DNA from: DAIOHQ01 sp036744635
GTDB lineage: Bacteria > Planctomycetota > Phycisphaerae > Tepidisphaerales > Tepidisphaeraceae
Assembly: GCA_036744635.1 (NCBI GenBank)
Contig: DAIOHQ010000037.1
Location: 1-25,480, forward strand
Reading direction: 5' to 3'
Length of the DNA stretch: 25,480 nt
Shown here piece after piece: positions 16,170-24,772 of the stretch (position 1 is its first letter; the number at the start of each line of letters is the position of its first letter). Both the position numbers and the translations under genes were made by a program. A model generated the notes under the pieces. It made no database searches. It was not told the origin of the DNA and saw nothing but the letters and a program-made list of their open reading frames with translations.

Positions 16170-17441
16170 TCAGCCCTTGATCGCCCAGCGGCCAATATCG
16201 GTGCGATAGTGCATGCCCTCGAAGTGGATCAACTTCATCGCCTCATAGGCGCGCCTCTGGGCGTCGGCGATGGTGTTGCCCAGCGCCGTGACGCTCAGCA
16301 CCCGCCCGCCGTCGGTCACCACCTGCTTTCCCTGCGCCTTGGTGCCGCCGTGGAAGACTTTGACGTCGCGCAGGGCATCCGCCTGCTCGATGCCGCTGAT
16401 CGGCAGGCCGGTGGGATAGGCGCCGGGGTATCCCTTGCTGGTGGCGACCACGCACAGCGCGGGGCGCGGGTCCCATTTGAGCTCGATCTGGTCGAGCCGG
16501 CCTTCGGCCACCGCAAGCATCACCTCGCACAGATCGCTCTGCAGGCGCATCATCAGCGGCTGGGTTTCCGGATCGCCGAAGCGGCAGTTGAATTCCAGCA
16601 CCCTCGGCCCGTTGCTGGTCAGCATCAGCCCCGCGTAGAGCACGCCCTTGTACTCGATGCCGTCGCGGTTCAAACCATCGACGATCGGCACCAGCACATC
16701 CCGCTCGATCTGCGTGAGCATGGCGTCGCTCACCACCGGCGTGGGCGAATAGGCCCCCATCCCGCCGGTCATCGGACCGGTGTCGCCATCGTCGATCGGC
16801 TTGTGGTCCTGGCTGGTTTCCATCGTGTAGATCGACTTGCGGTCGACGAAGGCCAGTATGGAACACTCCGGCCCGGCCAGACGCTCCTCGATCACGATGC
16901 GGCTGCCGGCCTCGCCGAAGGCTTTTTTTCGCATGATCTGGTCGATGGCCTCAAGGGCATCGCTGGTGCGGAAGCAGACGGTGACGCCCTTTCCCTTGGC
17001 CAGCCCCGCCGCCTTGATCACCACCGGCTCATCGCGCACGCGCACGTATTCTTCCGCGGCCGCGGCATCGGTAAAGGATCGTGCCTCGGCGGTGGGCACC
17101 GCCTGATGGCGCATCAGCTCCTTGGCGAACCACTTGTCCGCCTCGATCTGCGCCGCCTCCTTCGACGGCCCGAAGACCTGCACGCCCATCGCCTTGATGC
17201 GGTCGGAAAGCCCCGCCGCCAGCGGGTCTTCCGGGCCGATCACCACCAGCCCGATGCCCTTCTCGCGGACGAACTTTTCGATGGCGTTGAAGTCCATCAC
17301 GCCGATGGCGACGTTTTCGGCAACCTGGGCCGTTCCCGGATTGCCCGGCAGCGCATAGAGCGCCGTCACCCGCGGGGAATCCGCCAGCTTCCACGCCAGG
17401 GCGTGCTCGCGTCCGCCGTTTCCAATCAATGCCACTTTCAT
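16170..17441 (-). CDS. purD: Phosphoribosylamine--glycine ligase PurD
   Basis: ATP-grasp enzyme of de novo purine synthesis that joins phosphoribosylamine to glycine to give GAR. At 423 residues the length is normal. The N-terminal domain begins MKVALIGNGGREHALAWKL, with GNPGTA shortly after. The ATP-grasp core shows VVIKAAGLAKGKGV, VIEERLAGPECS and SQDHKPIDDGDTGPMTGGMG. The later FNCRFGDPETQ is the metal-binding stretch. The ATG at 17441 gives the canonical N-terminus; extra in-frame sequence upstream overlaps the intergenic gap and is not credible. It lies 37 nt downstream of the glycogen synthase stop on the same strand, so the two may be co-transcribed, an unusual pairing with no obvious metabolic reason. 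Confidence 0.96.
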   Translation of the reverse strand: MKVALIGNGGREHALAWKLADSPRVTALYALPGNPGTAQVAENVAIGVMDFNAIEKFVREKGIGLVVIGPEDPLAAGLSDRIKAMGVQVFGPSKEAAQIEADKWFAKELMRHQAVPTAEARSFTDAAAAEEYVRVRDEPVVIKAAGLAKGKGVTVCFRTSDALEAIDQIMRKKAFGEAGSRIVIEERLAGPECSILAFVDRKSIYTMETSQDHKPIDDGDTGPMTGGMGAYSPTPVVSDAMLTQIERDVLVPIVDGLNRDGIEYKGVLYAGLMLTSNGPRVLEFNCRFGDPETQPLMMRLQSDLCEVMLAVAEGRLDQIELKWDPRPALCVVATSKGYPGAYPTGLPISGIEQADALRDVKVFHGGTKAQGKQVVTDGGRVLSVTALGNTIADAQRRAYEAMKLIHFEGMHYRTDIGRWAIKG

Positions 17442-17478
17442 GCTTTCACTCAATTCACGTTCAAAGGCCGCCATCCGA

Positions 17479-19596
17479 TCACACCAGCCGCACGTCCACC
17501 GTCCCCACCCGTTTGCTGCCGATCCGCTCCAGGGCCAGATTGTGGGCATCATCGTAATGCCGCGACAGCGCCGACCAGTCGAACATCTCGCTCAGCCGTT
17601 CCACGCGGTTGCGCAGCTCAATGCGCTGACGGCGGTTCAGTTGGGCGAAGTTGTAGACATAGTTCACGATGTCATCGGTGCTCTGCTCGAATCCCTGGCC
17701 GCCGCGGTTTACCACCAGGATCCCCTGGTCGGCGTGATTGGGAATGTGCCGCTGCACGTACGCTCCAAACCCGCTCAGGTCCGTCGTCACCGCCGGCAGC
17801 CCCAGGGCCACGCACTCCATCGGGGTATATCCCCAGGGCTCGTAATAGCTGGGGAAGATGCCCAGATGACACCCGCGCACGAACTGCTCGTAATCCAGGT
17901 TGATCAGCGGGCTGGTGGCCGAGACAAATTCCGGATGGAACACGATCTTCACCGGATCATCGGCCGCGTTGAACAACCCGCGATGCCGCAGGTGCTTGAG
18001 GATCGGATCGCCCGCGTCATCGGACAGGTCGTGGGTCACGATGAGCGGCTGGCGGCTGGTGCGCCAGGCGTGCATCGCCCGCTTGAGCTTCACCTGGGCA
18101 TCATCGGTGATCAATTCCGAATAGGTCGGCACCCGCCCATGCGCGGCCGCCAGAAACAGCCGCCGCCCCATCGCCTCCTGCAGCTCATTGCAGGTGTTCT
18201 TGAGGTCATCAAACATCGACTGGTTCTGCAGCACGCGCACGTTGATGTTGCGCGTCGCCGCCTTGGTAATGATGAACGCCACCACCGTCGGCCGGTCCGG
18301 CAACCCGCGCAGGCGCTGGTTCAGACGGTGCATCGCCTCGATGAACTGGTCCATACCCTTGTTGCGATATTCGTAGCGTCCGCTGGTGAACAGATAGATG
18401 GTGCGATCCAGATCGAAGGTGTAGCTGGGGAAAAAGTGCCCCATGACAAATTCGTGGAGGCGCTCCTTATACTCGCGGTGCAGATTTTGAAACTCGTGCA
18501 GGGCCGCAAAGCGCTGGATGTTCAAGCCGTTCGGCAGAATCACATCCGGCTCGCGGCCGAGCAATTTCGTCGCCTCGCGCGCGGTCACTTCGCTCACGGT
18601 GGTGAAAACCGTCGCGGCGTGGGCGGCGGCGCGCTCGATCGCGAAGCGCGGATAGATCTGATATTTCGCCGCCTCGGCGTCCGGATCGAAATAAGGGAGG
18701 TTTGCGTAAAAGTCCGGATGCCCGCTGGCCAGATACCGCCCCAGCAGCGTCGCGTGGGTGGTGAAGACCGTGCTCACGGGAAAGCGCCGATGCGCGATCC
18801 GCGGCACCGCCACCCCGCCCATCCATTCGTGAAAGTGCGCCAAAATCGGCCGGTCCTTCACGATCTGGGTGAGCTGATCGAAGAACTCCGAGACGGTAAA
18901 CCCAAACGCCACCGTCTCATTCACTTCCCCATCCCCGGCCGGCACGGTAATGCCATGGTCCTTCCACATCAGATACTTGTCATGATCCAAATGCGGATAG
19001 CGCCCGCGATAGTCCAGCAGAATCACCCGCGGCCTGCCCTGCACCAGCCAGCGCCCAAAGTGACAGGGAATTCCCCCTTCGCGCAGCCGGTCGAGCGTCT
19101 GGCGAATGAACCCTTCGGTGGGCTGCTCCTCAAATTCCAGCGCCGCGGTATTGGGGTTGTAAGGCCCGACCAGAAAATAGCGCTCGCCCCAGCGCGCCAA
19201 CATTGACGCCGCCTTGGAGCGCAACACCGTATAGATCCCCCCAAGCTGCCAGCAGACTTCCCACGCCACCTCGAACAGCAATGGCGGCTGCTGCGGAATT
19301 TCCACCTTGGCAGGCGCCGGCGGGGGCGCGGGCGGCTGGGGAATCGGAATCTCGGCAGTTTCCTCGCCCTTGTCTGAGTGCCGCGCTTCCACCAGGATTT
19401 CATCGGCTGCGGCCAACTGCTCCGGCGACTCGTTGGTCTCCGCCTCCAGAACCGGCGTTTGCAGCGCCGGTCCGACCGTCTCCACCGCCGCGGCCAAAAA
19501 AGACGGTGGCGGCCGATCCCCTTGCCGCTTCACCGGCTCGCGCTCGGTCTTGCCGCGCCCCTTCTTCTTTTGCGCTGTCCGTTCACGCTTGGCCAT
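17479..19596 (-). CDS. GT3-type (eukaryote-like) glycogen synthase
   Basis: A retaining glycosyltransferase that lengthens alpha-1,4-glucan chains, 705 residues. The catalytic domain starts at about residue 106 with LLFEVAWEVCWQLGGIYTVLRSKA, the hallmark of the GT3 family (fungal and animal GYS) rather than bacterial GlgA (GT5). Other supporting stretches are HFHEWMGG, VFTTHATLLGRYL and SGRYEYRNKGMDQFIEA. The active-site E-x7-E motif is E586-PWGYTPM-E594. The first 105 residues are a Lys/Arg-rich then Pro/Ala/Glu-rich tail, probably disordered, and not part of the known fold. The ATG at 19596 is used; a slightly longer frame upstream has no support. Promoter-like boxes lie at 19627-19655. GT3 enzymes usually take UDP-glucose and, in eukaryotes, are regulated by glucose-6-phosphate; whether that holds here is unknown. 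Confidence 0.93.
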   Translation of the reverse strand: MAKRERTAQKKKGRGKTEREPVKRQGDRPPPSFLAAAVETVGPALQTPVLEAETNESPEQLAAADEILVEARHSDKGEETAEIPIPQPPAPPPAPAKVEIPQQPPLLFEVAWEVCWQLGGIYTVLRSKAASMLARWGERYFLVGPYNPNTAALEFEEQPTEGFIRQTLDRLREGGIPCHFGRWLVQGRPRVILLDYRGRYPHLDHDKYLMWKDHGITVPAGDGEVNETVAFGFTVSEFFDQLTQIVKDRPILAHFHEWMGGVAVPRIAHRRFPVSTVFTTHATLLGRYLASGHPDFYANLPYFDPDAEAAKYQIYPRFAIERAAAHAATVFTTVSEVTAREATKLLGREPDVILPNGLNIQRFAALHEFQNLHREYKERLHEFVMGHFFPSYTFDLDRTIYLFTSGRYEYRNKGMDQFIEAMHRLNQRLRGLPDRPTVVAFIITKAATRNINVRVLQNQSMFDDLKNTCNELQEAMGRRLFLAAAHGRVPTYSELITDDAQVKLKRAMHAWRTSRQPLIVTHDLSDDAGDPILKHLRHRGLFNAADDPVKIVFHPEFVSATSPLINLDYEQFVRGCHLGIFPSYYEPWGYTPMECVALGLPAVTTDLSGFGAYVQRHIPNHADQGILVVNRGGQGFEQSTDDIVNYVYNFAQLNRRQRIELRNRVERLSEMFDWSALSRHYDDAHNLALERIGSKRVGTVDVRLV

Positions 19597-19626
19597 GATG
19601 CTGCCATTATGCTCCCCGGCCGCACC

Positions 19627-19655
19627 TTTACACAACCACTGATGAAATTCGGCAA
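19627..19655 (-). promoter_or_regulatory. Putative promoter for glycogen synthase
   Basis: On the minus strand TTGCCG (19650-19655) and TGTAAA (19627-19632) are separated by exactly 17 nt. The -35 directly abuts the edge of the BIME-like palindrome at 19656, so the element and the promoter may affect each other. Confidence 0.4.
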
Positions 19656-19775
19656 TGGGTCAGTTTGAAATTTATGGGTGCCACAGGTCGCGGTACTCCG
19701 AGACCTGTGCCGCATAGCGACGCAGTAAGACACAGGTCTGCGAGTACGCCGACCTGTGGCACCCAAACTGACCCA
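19656..19775. repeat. BIME-like double REP hairpin, 120 nt
   Basis: The element has nested symmetry. Outer arms are TGGGTCAGTTT (19656-19666) and AAACTGACCCA (19765-19775). Next are GGGTGCCACAGGTCG (19676-19690) and its complement (19750-19764). Inner GTACTC (19693-19698) pairs with GAGTAC (19742-19747), and AGACCTGTG (19701-19709) with CACAGGTCT (19731-19739). Each half is also its own hairpin: CACAGGTC and GACCTGTG with 12-nt loops, at 19682-19709 and 19731-19758. Two head-to-head REP hairpins define a BIME. It lies 52 nt after the dioxygenase stop and could act as a terminator or mRNA-stability element. Confidence 0.85.
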
Positions 19776-19826
19776 CTACCTGAAATTCCGCTTATGAAAG
19801 TGAAGTGGGCGCACGCAGGCACCTGG

Positions 19827-20669
19827 TCACGCCAGCATCCCCTCCGGCAGCGTGCGATAGGGGAATGGCTGCTCGGCCGGATGCCGCTGTTTGCGCAGGG
19901 CGATGGCCTCGGCCATGAGCTTCTCGCACAGCAGGTACTGGTTTCGCGGCCAGTCGCTCGCCGGCTTGAGCGCTACATCCTCGAAATGATCGATATGAAA
20001 ATAAATCGTCCGCCGCAGTGATTCGCTCCGGTTCCAGAATGATCCGTGAATGACGCTGGTGGCGTGGAAAATCACGTCCCCCGGCTGGCAATAGACCGGG
20101 ATCGCCCCCGGCGCCTCCTCCTCTTTTCCCTTCGTCCAGCTCTTAAGGAACGCCATCCCCTCCTGCCCGCCGTGATATCCCCCGAGATGACTTCCCGGAA
20201 TCACCCACAGCCCGCCGTTGCCCGGATGCGCCTCATCCAGATAGATGTCGACGTTGAACACCGGAAACCGATGCACCGGCACCGGGTCCTGATGCCACGG
20301 CACCGGATACCCGCGGTGGGGAATCTTGAACACCGTCGAATGAACCGTCGACGCAAAATAATCGCCGTTCACCGCCTGCTGAATCGCCGCCAGCAGCTTC
20401 GGATAGGCCAGCAAGAGCTTGAAACTTTCGTGGTTTCCGAAGCGTGTCAGCAGGTTATTGATGCGAAACAGGCACTGCTTGTTCTTATCCTGGGCATCGG
20501 CGCCATAGCAATACGAATCATCCGCAATCGGCCCCTCCAGCCCCTTGCTGATCAGCGCCAGCGTATCCGCCTGCACCGCCTTCAGCTCCTCGGCCGGCAC
20601 CAGCCCCGGAATGTGCAAAAATCCATCCGCCTTGAACGACATTAGCTGCTGTTCCGTCAATGGTTTCAT
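19827..20669 (-). CDS. Phytanoyl-CoA dioxygenase (PhyH) family Fe(II)/2-oxoglutarate oxygenase
   Basis: Non-haem iron oxygenase of 280 residues with a double-stranded beta-helix core. The iron ligands are visible as H126-x-D128 (PVPWHQDPVP) and H208 (SVIHGSFW). R219 stands ten residues after H208 and is the expected 2-oxoglutarate anchor (SESLRRTIYFH). PGNGGLWVIPGSHLGG is typical of PhyH proteins. The ATG at 20669 has AGGTG 6 nt upstream. It follows the AsmA-like gene by 44 nt that contain a heptamer repeat array. Family members hydroxylate very different small molecules (phytanoyl-CoA, ectoine, natural products) and planctomycetes have many paralogues, so the substrate is unknown. Confidence 0.9.
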   Translation of the reverse strand: MKPLTEQQLMSFKADGFLHIPGLVPAEELKAVQADTLALISKGLEGPIADDSYCYGADAQDKNKQCLFRINNLLTRFGNHESFKLLLAYPKLLAAIQQAVNGDYFASTVHSTVFKIPHRGYPVPWHQDPVPVHRFPVFNVDIYLDEAHPGNGGLWVIPGSHLGGYHGGQEGMAFLKSWTKGKEEEAPGAIPVYCQPGDVIFHATSVIHGSFWNRSESLRRTIYFHIDHFEDVALKPASDWPRNQYLLCEKLMAEAIALRKQRHPAEQPFPYRTLPEGMLA

Positions 20670-20683
20670 AATTCACCTAATGC

Positions 20684-20711
20684 GTCATTCCTCACTCTGC
20701 ACTCTGCACTT
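20684..20711. repeat. Heptamer tandem repeat, consensus NNCAYTC, four units
   Basis: Four consecutive 7-mers read GTCATTC, CTCACTC, TGCACTC, TGCACTT. It shares the degenerate heptamer of the array at 13710-13751. It fills most of the gap between the AsmA-like stop and the dioxygenase start. Confidence 0.65.
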
Positions 20712-20713
20712 CC

Positions 20714-23700
20714 TCACTTCCCCGCCCCCCCCGCCCCACCCTTGGTCTCGCTCTTCACATCCCCCACCAGCAATCGCTTCACCGCCCCGCCAATCTCGCT
20801 CAGCGTCACCTGATACACGTGCGGCTTGCGCAGCGTCCCATCGAAACCCACGCTCGTCAAGTTCGACTGGATCAGCGCGAAGATCGCATCGGCATCCGCC
20901 AGCAGCGGTATCTTGATCTCCTTCAGCGGATGAATCGTACCGACAAATGTTCCCGCCGCCTTGGAATCGGGCGCATCCCACACATCCCAAATCGTCATCT
21001 CCCCGCGAATCTCCGAGCCGGAGTTGAAATAGCGGATGTTCTCCATCACAAGCTGCCCGCGCTCCAGCCGCATCTCCAGAGAACCTTCTCCGGTTGGATG
21101 TTTCGGATCGCTGCCGACGTTCATCAATGCGTACAGGAACGCAAACGGATCGAAGTTCACCAGGTCCGACTGCATGATCGCCACCTGTCCGCCCCCAATC
21201 GCATCTTTGGGATACCGCGGATTGCCGATCAGGTGGAATTTGCCGGTGATCCGCCCCGGCATGTAGTCGGCCTTGGCGTCGCCGGCGTGTACCACCTGGT
21301 TCAGGTCCAGCCGCAAAAAGTCGCCGTCCACGTGCGAAAACATCGGCTCATTCTCATGCCGGCTGCTGCGCGCCCACAGGAACACATCTCCGCCGGCGAT
21401 GTGGATCGAGCTGCGTTCCTGCGCCTCGCTGGAGAGCACGTAGCGCCGCGCCGCCAGATCGGCGTAGGCGAAGAACATCATGTTGCCGATCCCCATCCCG
21501 CGATAGTCCCCGCCATCGGACAGAATCTGCAACTCCGCCCGCAGCGGCCCCAGCGCCCGCGGATCTTCCGAGGGCGCAATCCGCAGCAATCCGCCGAATT
21601 TTCCCGCCAGCCCCTTGAGACGATCCGCCGGGAAATATTCGCCCAGGTCCCCCGGCCGGACATCCCGCCAGCGCAGGTCGGCGAAGACCTTGCTCGGATC
21701 ATCCAGGTTCATCCGCGCGCTTCCCTCGGCATATCCGCCCAGCACCTTCGCATCGAACTTCCGCACATTCACCACCCGCTGCGATGCGCTGCCGGCGGTG
21801 TGCTTCTCCATCTCCGCCACGATGTGCGCCTCGGCGAACGGCTGGCCGCGCAGGGCCAGATTCACCGTCGCCTTGAGCGGCCCGGCCGCACTCTTGTTCT
21901 TCAAATCGATGTCCAGCGTCGTGTTCCCCCACAGGGTCACGCCGATCGGCTCCCCCTCCGCCTCCCCCCCCGCCGCCAGCGCCTGCGTCGCCGCATCCGC
22001 GGTGGCGGGCGCGCTGGTTGCCATCTGCGCAGTGGTGGGCGCGCCCGCCGGCCTCGTCGCCGCCTGTGACGTCGCCGGCATCGCTTTCGCCGCCAGCACC
22101 GGCGCCCGGAACTCCACCGGCCAGGCCGCCGCCGTCATACGCACGTTCAGATGCGTCTTGTCGTGCAGATTCCATGAAACTTCCCCCTCCGCCTCCCCCG
22201 CCTGCTCGGTATGAATCAGCTTCAGCGAAGTGATGCTGAAGATGCTGTCCCGCAGCGACATGTCACCGGTGATTCGCTTGGCCGTGAATCGCATCTCCGT
22301 CGGCCTCTCGGTCGGCTGAGACGATGGCTGCGAGGCCGGCAGGGTTGCCGCGGCCACCGGTTGTGCTCCCGCGGTCCCCGCCTTCGTTCCGGCAAACAGA
22401 AAATCCTGCGCCGTGAATTTCCCCTTCATCGTCGGCCGTTTCCATCGCTCACGCGGCAAATCGAAAATCCAATGCCCCTTCAGCCGTCCCTCCATGTTCG
22501 CCTGCTTCAGCAATTCCCCAACCTGGTCCATCGACAGGCCATTCACGTCCACCCCAATGCGAAATCCCTCGGCATAGGTATCGGGATTCCTCACCGGAAA
22601 ATCGCCGGTCAAGTTCCACTTGCCCCCCAGCAGATTCAACTCGCTGGTCTCCACGTGGGCATGCACCCTCTCCAGTGCCCCCTCCGTGCCGCTCGCTCGC
22701 GACATATCCACCTTCCCCTTCAATTCCATCTGCACATCCCCCAGCGGCCGCTCGTTCACCTTGACCTCGTTGCCGTGCAAGACCCCATGCACATCCAGAC
22801 CCAGCGAAGGCCGGAGCTTTCCATCCAGCCACGCGCTCGCCCACGCCTTCCCCTTCAGGGGCAGTTCGTTCTCCTCCTCGCCCAACGCGCCCGCGCCCGC
22901 CCCTCCTCCCGCCGCCGCCTGCCCAGCCTCGTACGGGAAATTCGCCACATAGGTATTCAGATAAACCGGCTTCGGCCAATTTTCGCAGTACCATCCGTTG
23001 GCGATCAAGTGTACATCCCCGCTGTGTACCGAAAGCTGATTCAGCGTGGTCAGCTCCGGATCGCCGGCCGCGTCCACCGCAAACGCCACCGTCGCCCCGG
23101 TCTTGGGAATCGGCCAATCCTTGGCGTCGATCAACAGCCACCACTTGCTGTCCGGCACGTTCAGCTCCCCCTTTCCCGTGATCCGCCCGGCCGACGTCAG
23201 GTGCATCTCCCGCAACGCCATGGTGAACGGCGCCTTCCCTCCCTTGTCAAAATCCGTCCCCCGGGTCTGAATCTCCGCCACCAGATCGTTGGCCGACATG
23301 TTCTTCTGACCCTGCCACGCGACCTGCGGCGCCTTCACCTCCCAATCCACCTCTGCCCAGGATTTTCCCTCGCCGAACACGCTCAACGTCGTATCCCAGT
23401 TTCCATAGTCGCTGTGCCCGCGCGTCACCACTTTGCCGACCACCTTCGCCTCGCCCGTCCAGGAAGTGGCAATCGTTGCGCTGACGCTCCCTTCGTGAGT
23501 GATCTCGCGCGGAATGTGGATATCCTGCCACATAGCCTCGACGTTGGCCGAGCGCTCCTTCCATAGATACACCCCGCTGGCCAGCGCCTGCCCTCCCTCG
23601 CTCGTCGCCACCCGAAGCTGGTCGGTGCGAATGCCGCTGCCATCGATGGTGATCTGCCCGGAGCGCAGCAGCAATTTCTGCAGCAGCTTCACCGGCAGGT

Positions 23701-24772
23701 CCACCACCAGCTCCTCTGGCCGCACCGCCGCCTGACCATCGTGATAAGAAATCTCCGCCGGCCCGCTCGCCTGATATTTGGCTACCTTCAGCCCCCGCAG
23801 CTCCAGCCGGCCCGACAGCTCGGCCCCGCCTCCTCCGGCACTATTGATCGTTCCCCGCCAATCGGCATCAATCGACGCCGGCTCCGGCCAGTTCTTCTCC
23901 ACCCATGGCTTCATCCAGGGCCCAATCTGCGCGAAACTAAAATCGACATGATGCTTCCACGCCCCGCCCGGCGAGACTTCCCCCTTCGCCGTCGCCCGCG
24001 ATGCCAGGTCCAAAGTGTATTGCCACTCCAGCGGACTAAGCGGCCGCCCGCTCAGCGCCACCGGTGAAATCGTCGTCCCCCGCCCCTGGCTGTCGATCAC
24101 CTGCAGCGTCCCCTCCTTCAGCTCCACCGCCGGCAGCTTTGGTCGCTTTTTTTTCGTCGTTGGATCCTCGACCTGCCCCTTGCCCGCCGCCCGCGCCAAC
24201 AGCTCGAACACCTCCTGCACGTTCCACTTTCCCCCCGCTCCCTGGCGCACCACCAGCGTTGGCTTGTCGAGCTCCACCGCGTCAATCTCAATCGACTGCG
24301 TCAGCAGAATCCACACCAGCCCCGAATGCTTCACCCGCAGCACCGGCACTCCCAGAAACGACTGCTCCGCCAGCGGCAGCGACAGCGTCACATCCTTCAG
24401 CACCGAATCCCCGCCCCACCCAGTTTGCAGCGACTCGGCCGTCATCTGCAAGCCCAGTTGTTTCTCCATGATCCGCAACACCAGCGTGCGCGGATATCCC
24501 GTCCCCAGAACGTACTGCACCACCCCCGCCGCCACCGCCAGCAGAATCACCACGACCAGCAGCAGCCACCCAAAAAAACGCAACACCGGATGCCGCCGGC
24601 GCCGCCGCAATCCCCGCCCCCGACCCGGCGATGGCGCACCACCTTTAGCCCGCTCGCTTGCAAGCGGCGTGCTCCCGGCCTCCGATGACGCCAACGGTCC
24701 AGCTTGAACAGGTGACCCCGAGGGTTCAGGCGTACCAGGTGGGATTGGATCGGGAGAATCTGCCAACGTCAT
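20714..24772 (-). CDS. Large AsmA-like envelope protein
   Basis: A 1352-residue protein with the layout of AsmA/TamB/YhdP-type proteins, which bridge the periplasm and are implicated in lipid transport to the outer membrane. A Pro/Ser-rich cytoplasmic end and a basic patch (GLRRRRRHP) are followed by one membrane anchor at about residues 64-88. After it come VLRIMEKQLGLQMTAESLQ and IEIDAVELDKPTLVVRQ, typical of the AsmA N-terminal domain. The rest is long and beta-rich with many repeated short strands, and Ala/Thr/Pro linkers near the middle. The C-terminal part (KFHLIGNPRYPKDAIGGGQV, GSLEMRLERGQLVMENI, GTFVGTIHPLKEIKIP) resembles the AsmA-like C-terminal domain. The ATG at 24772 has GGAGAA upstream and overlaps the lipoprotein stop by ATGA. 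The assignment rests on architecture; a specific subfamily cannot be named. Confidence 0.8.
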   Translation of the reverse strand: MTLADSPDPIPPGTPEPSGSPVQAGPLASSEAGSTPLASERAKGGAPSPGRGRGLRRRRRHPVLRFFGWLLLVVVILLAVAAGVVQYVLGTGYPRTLVLRIMEKQLGLQMTAESLQTGWGGDSVLKDVTLSLPLAEQSFLGVPVLRVKHSGLVWILLTQSIEIDAVELDKPTLVVRQGAGGKWNVQEVFELLARAAGKGQVEDPTTKKKRPKLPAVELKEGTLQVIDSQGRGTTISPVALSGRPLSPLEWQYTLDLASRATAKGEVSPGGAWKHHVDFSFAQIGPWMKPWVEKNWPEPASIDADWRGTINSAGGGGAELSGRLELRGLKVAKYQASGPAEISYHDGQAAVRPEELVVDLPVKLLQKLLLRSGQITIDGSGIRTDQLRVATSEGGQALASGVYLWKERSANVEAMWQDIHIPREITHEGSVSATIATSWTGEAKVVGKVVTRGHSDYGNWDTTLSVFGEGKSWAEVDWEVKAPQVAWQGQKNMSANDLVAEIQTRGTDFDKGGKAPFTMALREMHLTSAGRITGKGELNVPDSKWWLLIDAKDWPIPKTGATVAFAVDAAGDPELTTLNQLSVHSGDVHLIANGWYCENWPKPVYLNTYVANFPYEAGQAAAGGGAGAGALGEEENELPLKGKAWASAWLDGKLRPSLGLDVHGVLHGNEVKVNERPLGDVQMELKGKVDMSRASGTEGALERVHAHVETSELNLLGGKWNLTGDFPVRNPDTYAEGFRIGVDVNGLSMDQVGELLKQANMEGRLKGHWIFDLPRERWKRPTMKGKFTAQDFLFAGTKAGTAGAQPVAAATLPASQPSSQPTERPTEMRFTAKRITGDMSLRDSIFSITSLKLIHTEQAGEAEGEVSWNLHDKTHLNVRMTAAAWPVEFRAPVLAAKAMPATSQAATRPAGAPTTAQMATSAPATADAATQALAAGGEAEGEPIGVTLWGNTTLDIDLKNKSAAGPLKATVNLALRGQPFAEAHIVAEMEKHTAGSASQRVVNVRKFDAKVLGGYAEGSARMNLDDPSKVFADLRWRDVRPGDLGEYFPADRLKGLAGKFGGLLRIAPSEDPRALGPLRAELQILSDGGDYRGMGIGNMMFFAYADLAARRYVLSSEAQERSSIHIAGGDVFLWARSSRHENEPMFSHVDGDFLRLDLNQVVHAGDAKADYMPGRITGKFHLIGNPRYPKDAIGGGQVAIMQSDLVNFDPFAFLYALMNVGSDPKHPTGEGSLEMRLERGQLVMENIRYFNSGSEIRGEMTIWDVWDAPDSKAAGTFVGTIHPLKEIKIPLLADADAIFALIQSNLTSVGFDGTLRKPHVYQVTLSEIGGAVKRLLVGDVKSETKGGAGGAGK

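Noticed and set aside
16209..19206. Two long plus-strand open frames opposite purD and glycogen synthase
   Set aside because: They are antisense to genes with strong family motifs and contain no recognisable domains.
20819..23566. Long plus-strand open frames opposite the AsmA-like gene
   Set aside because: Arg/His/Pro-rich shadow sequence with no start signals. The minus-strand gene explains the open frames.
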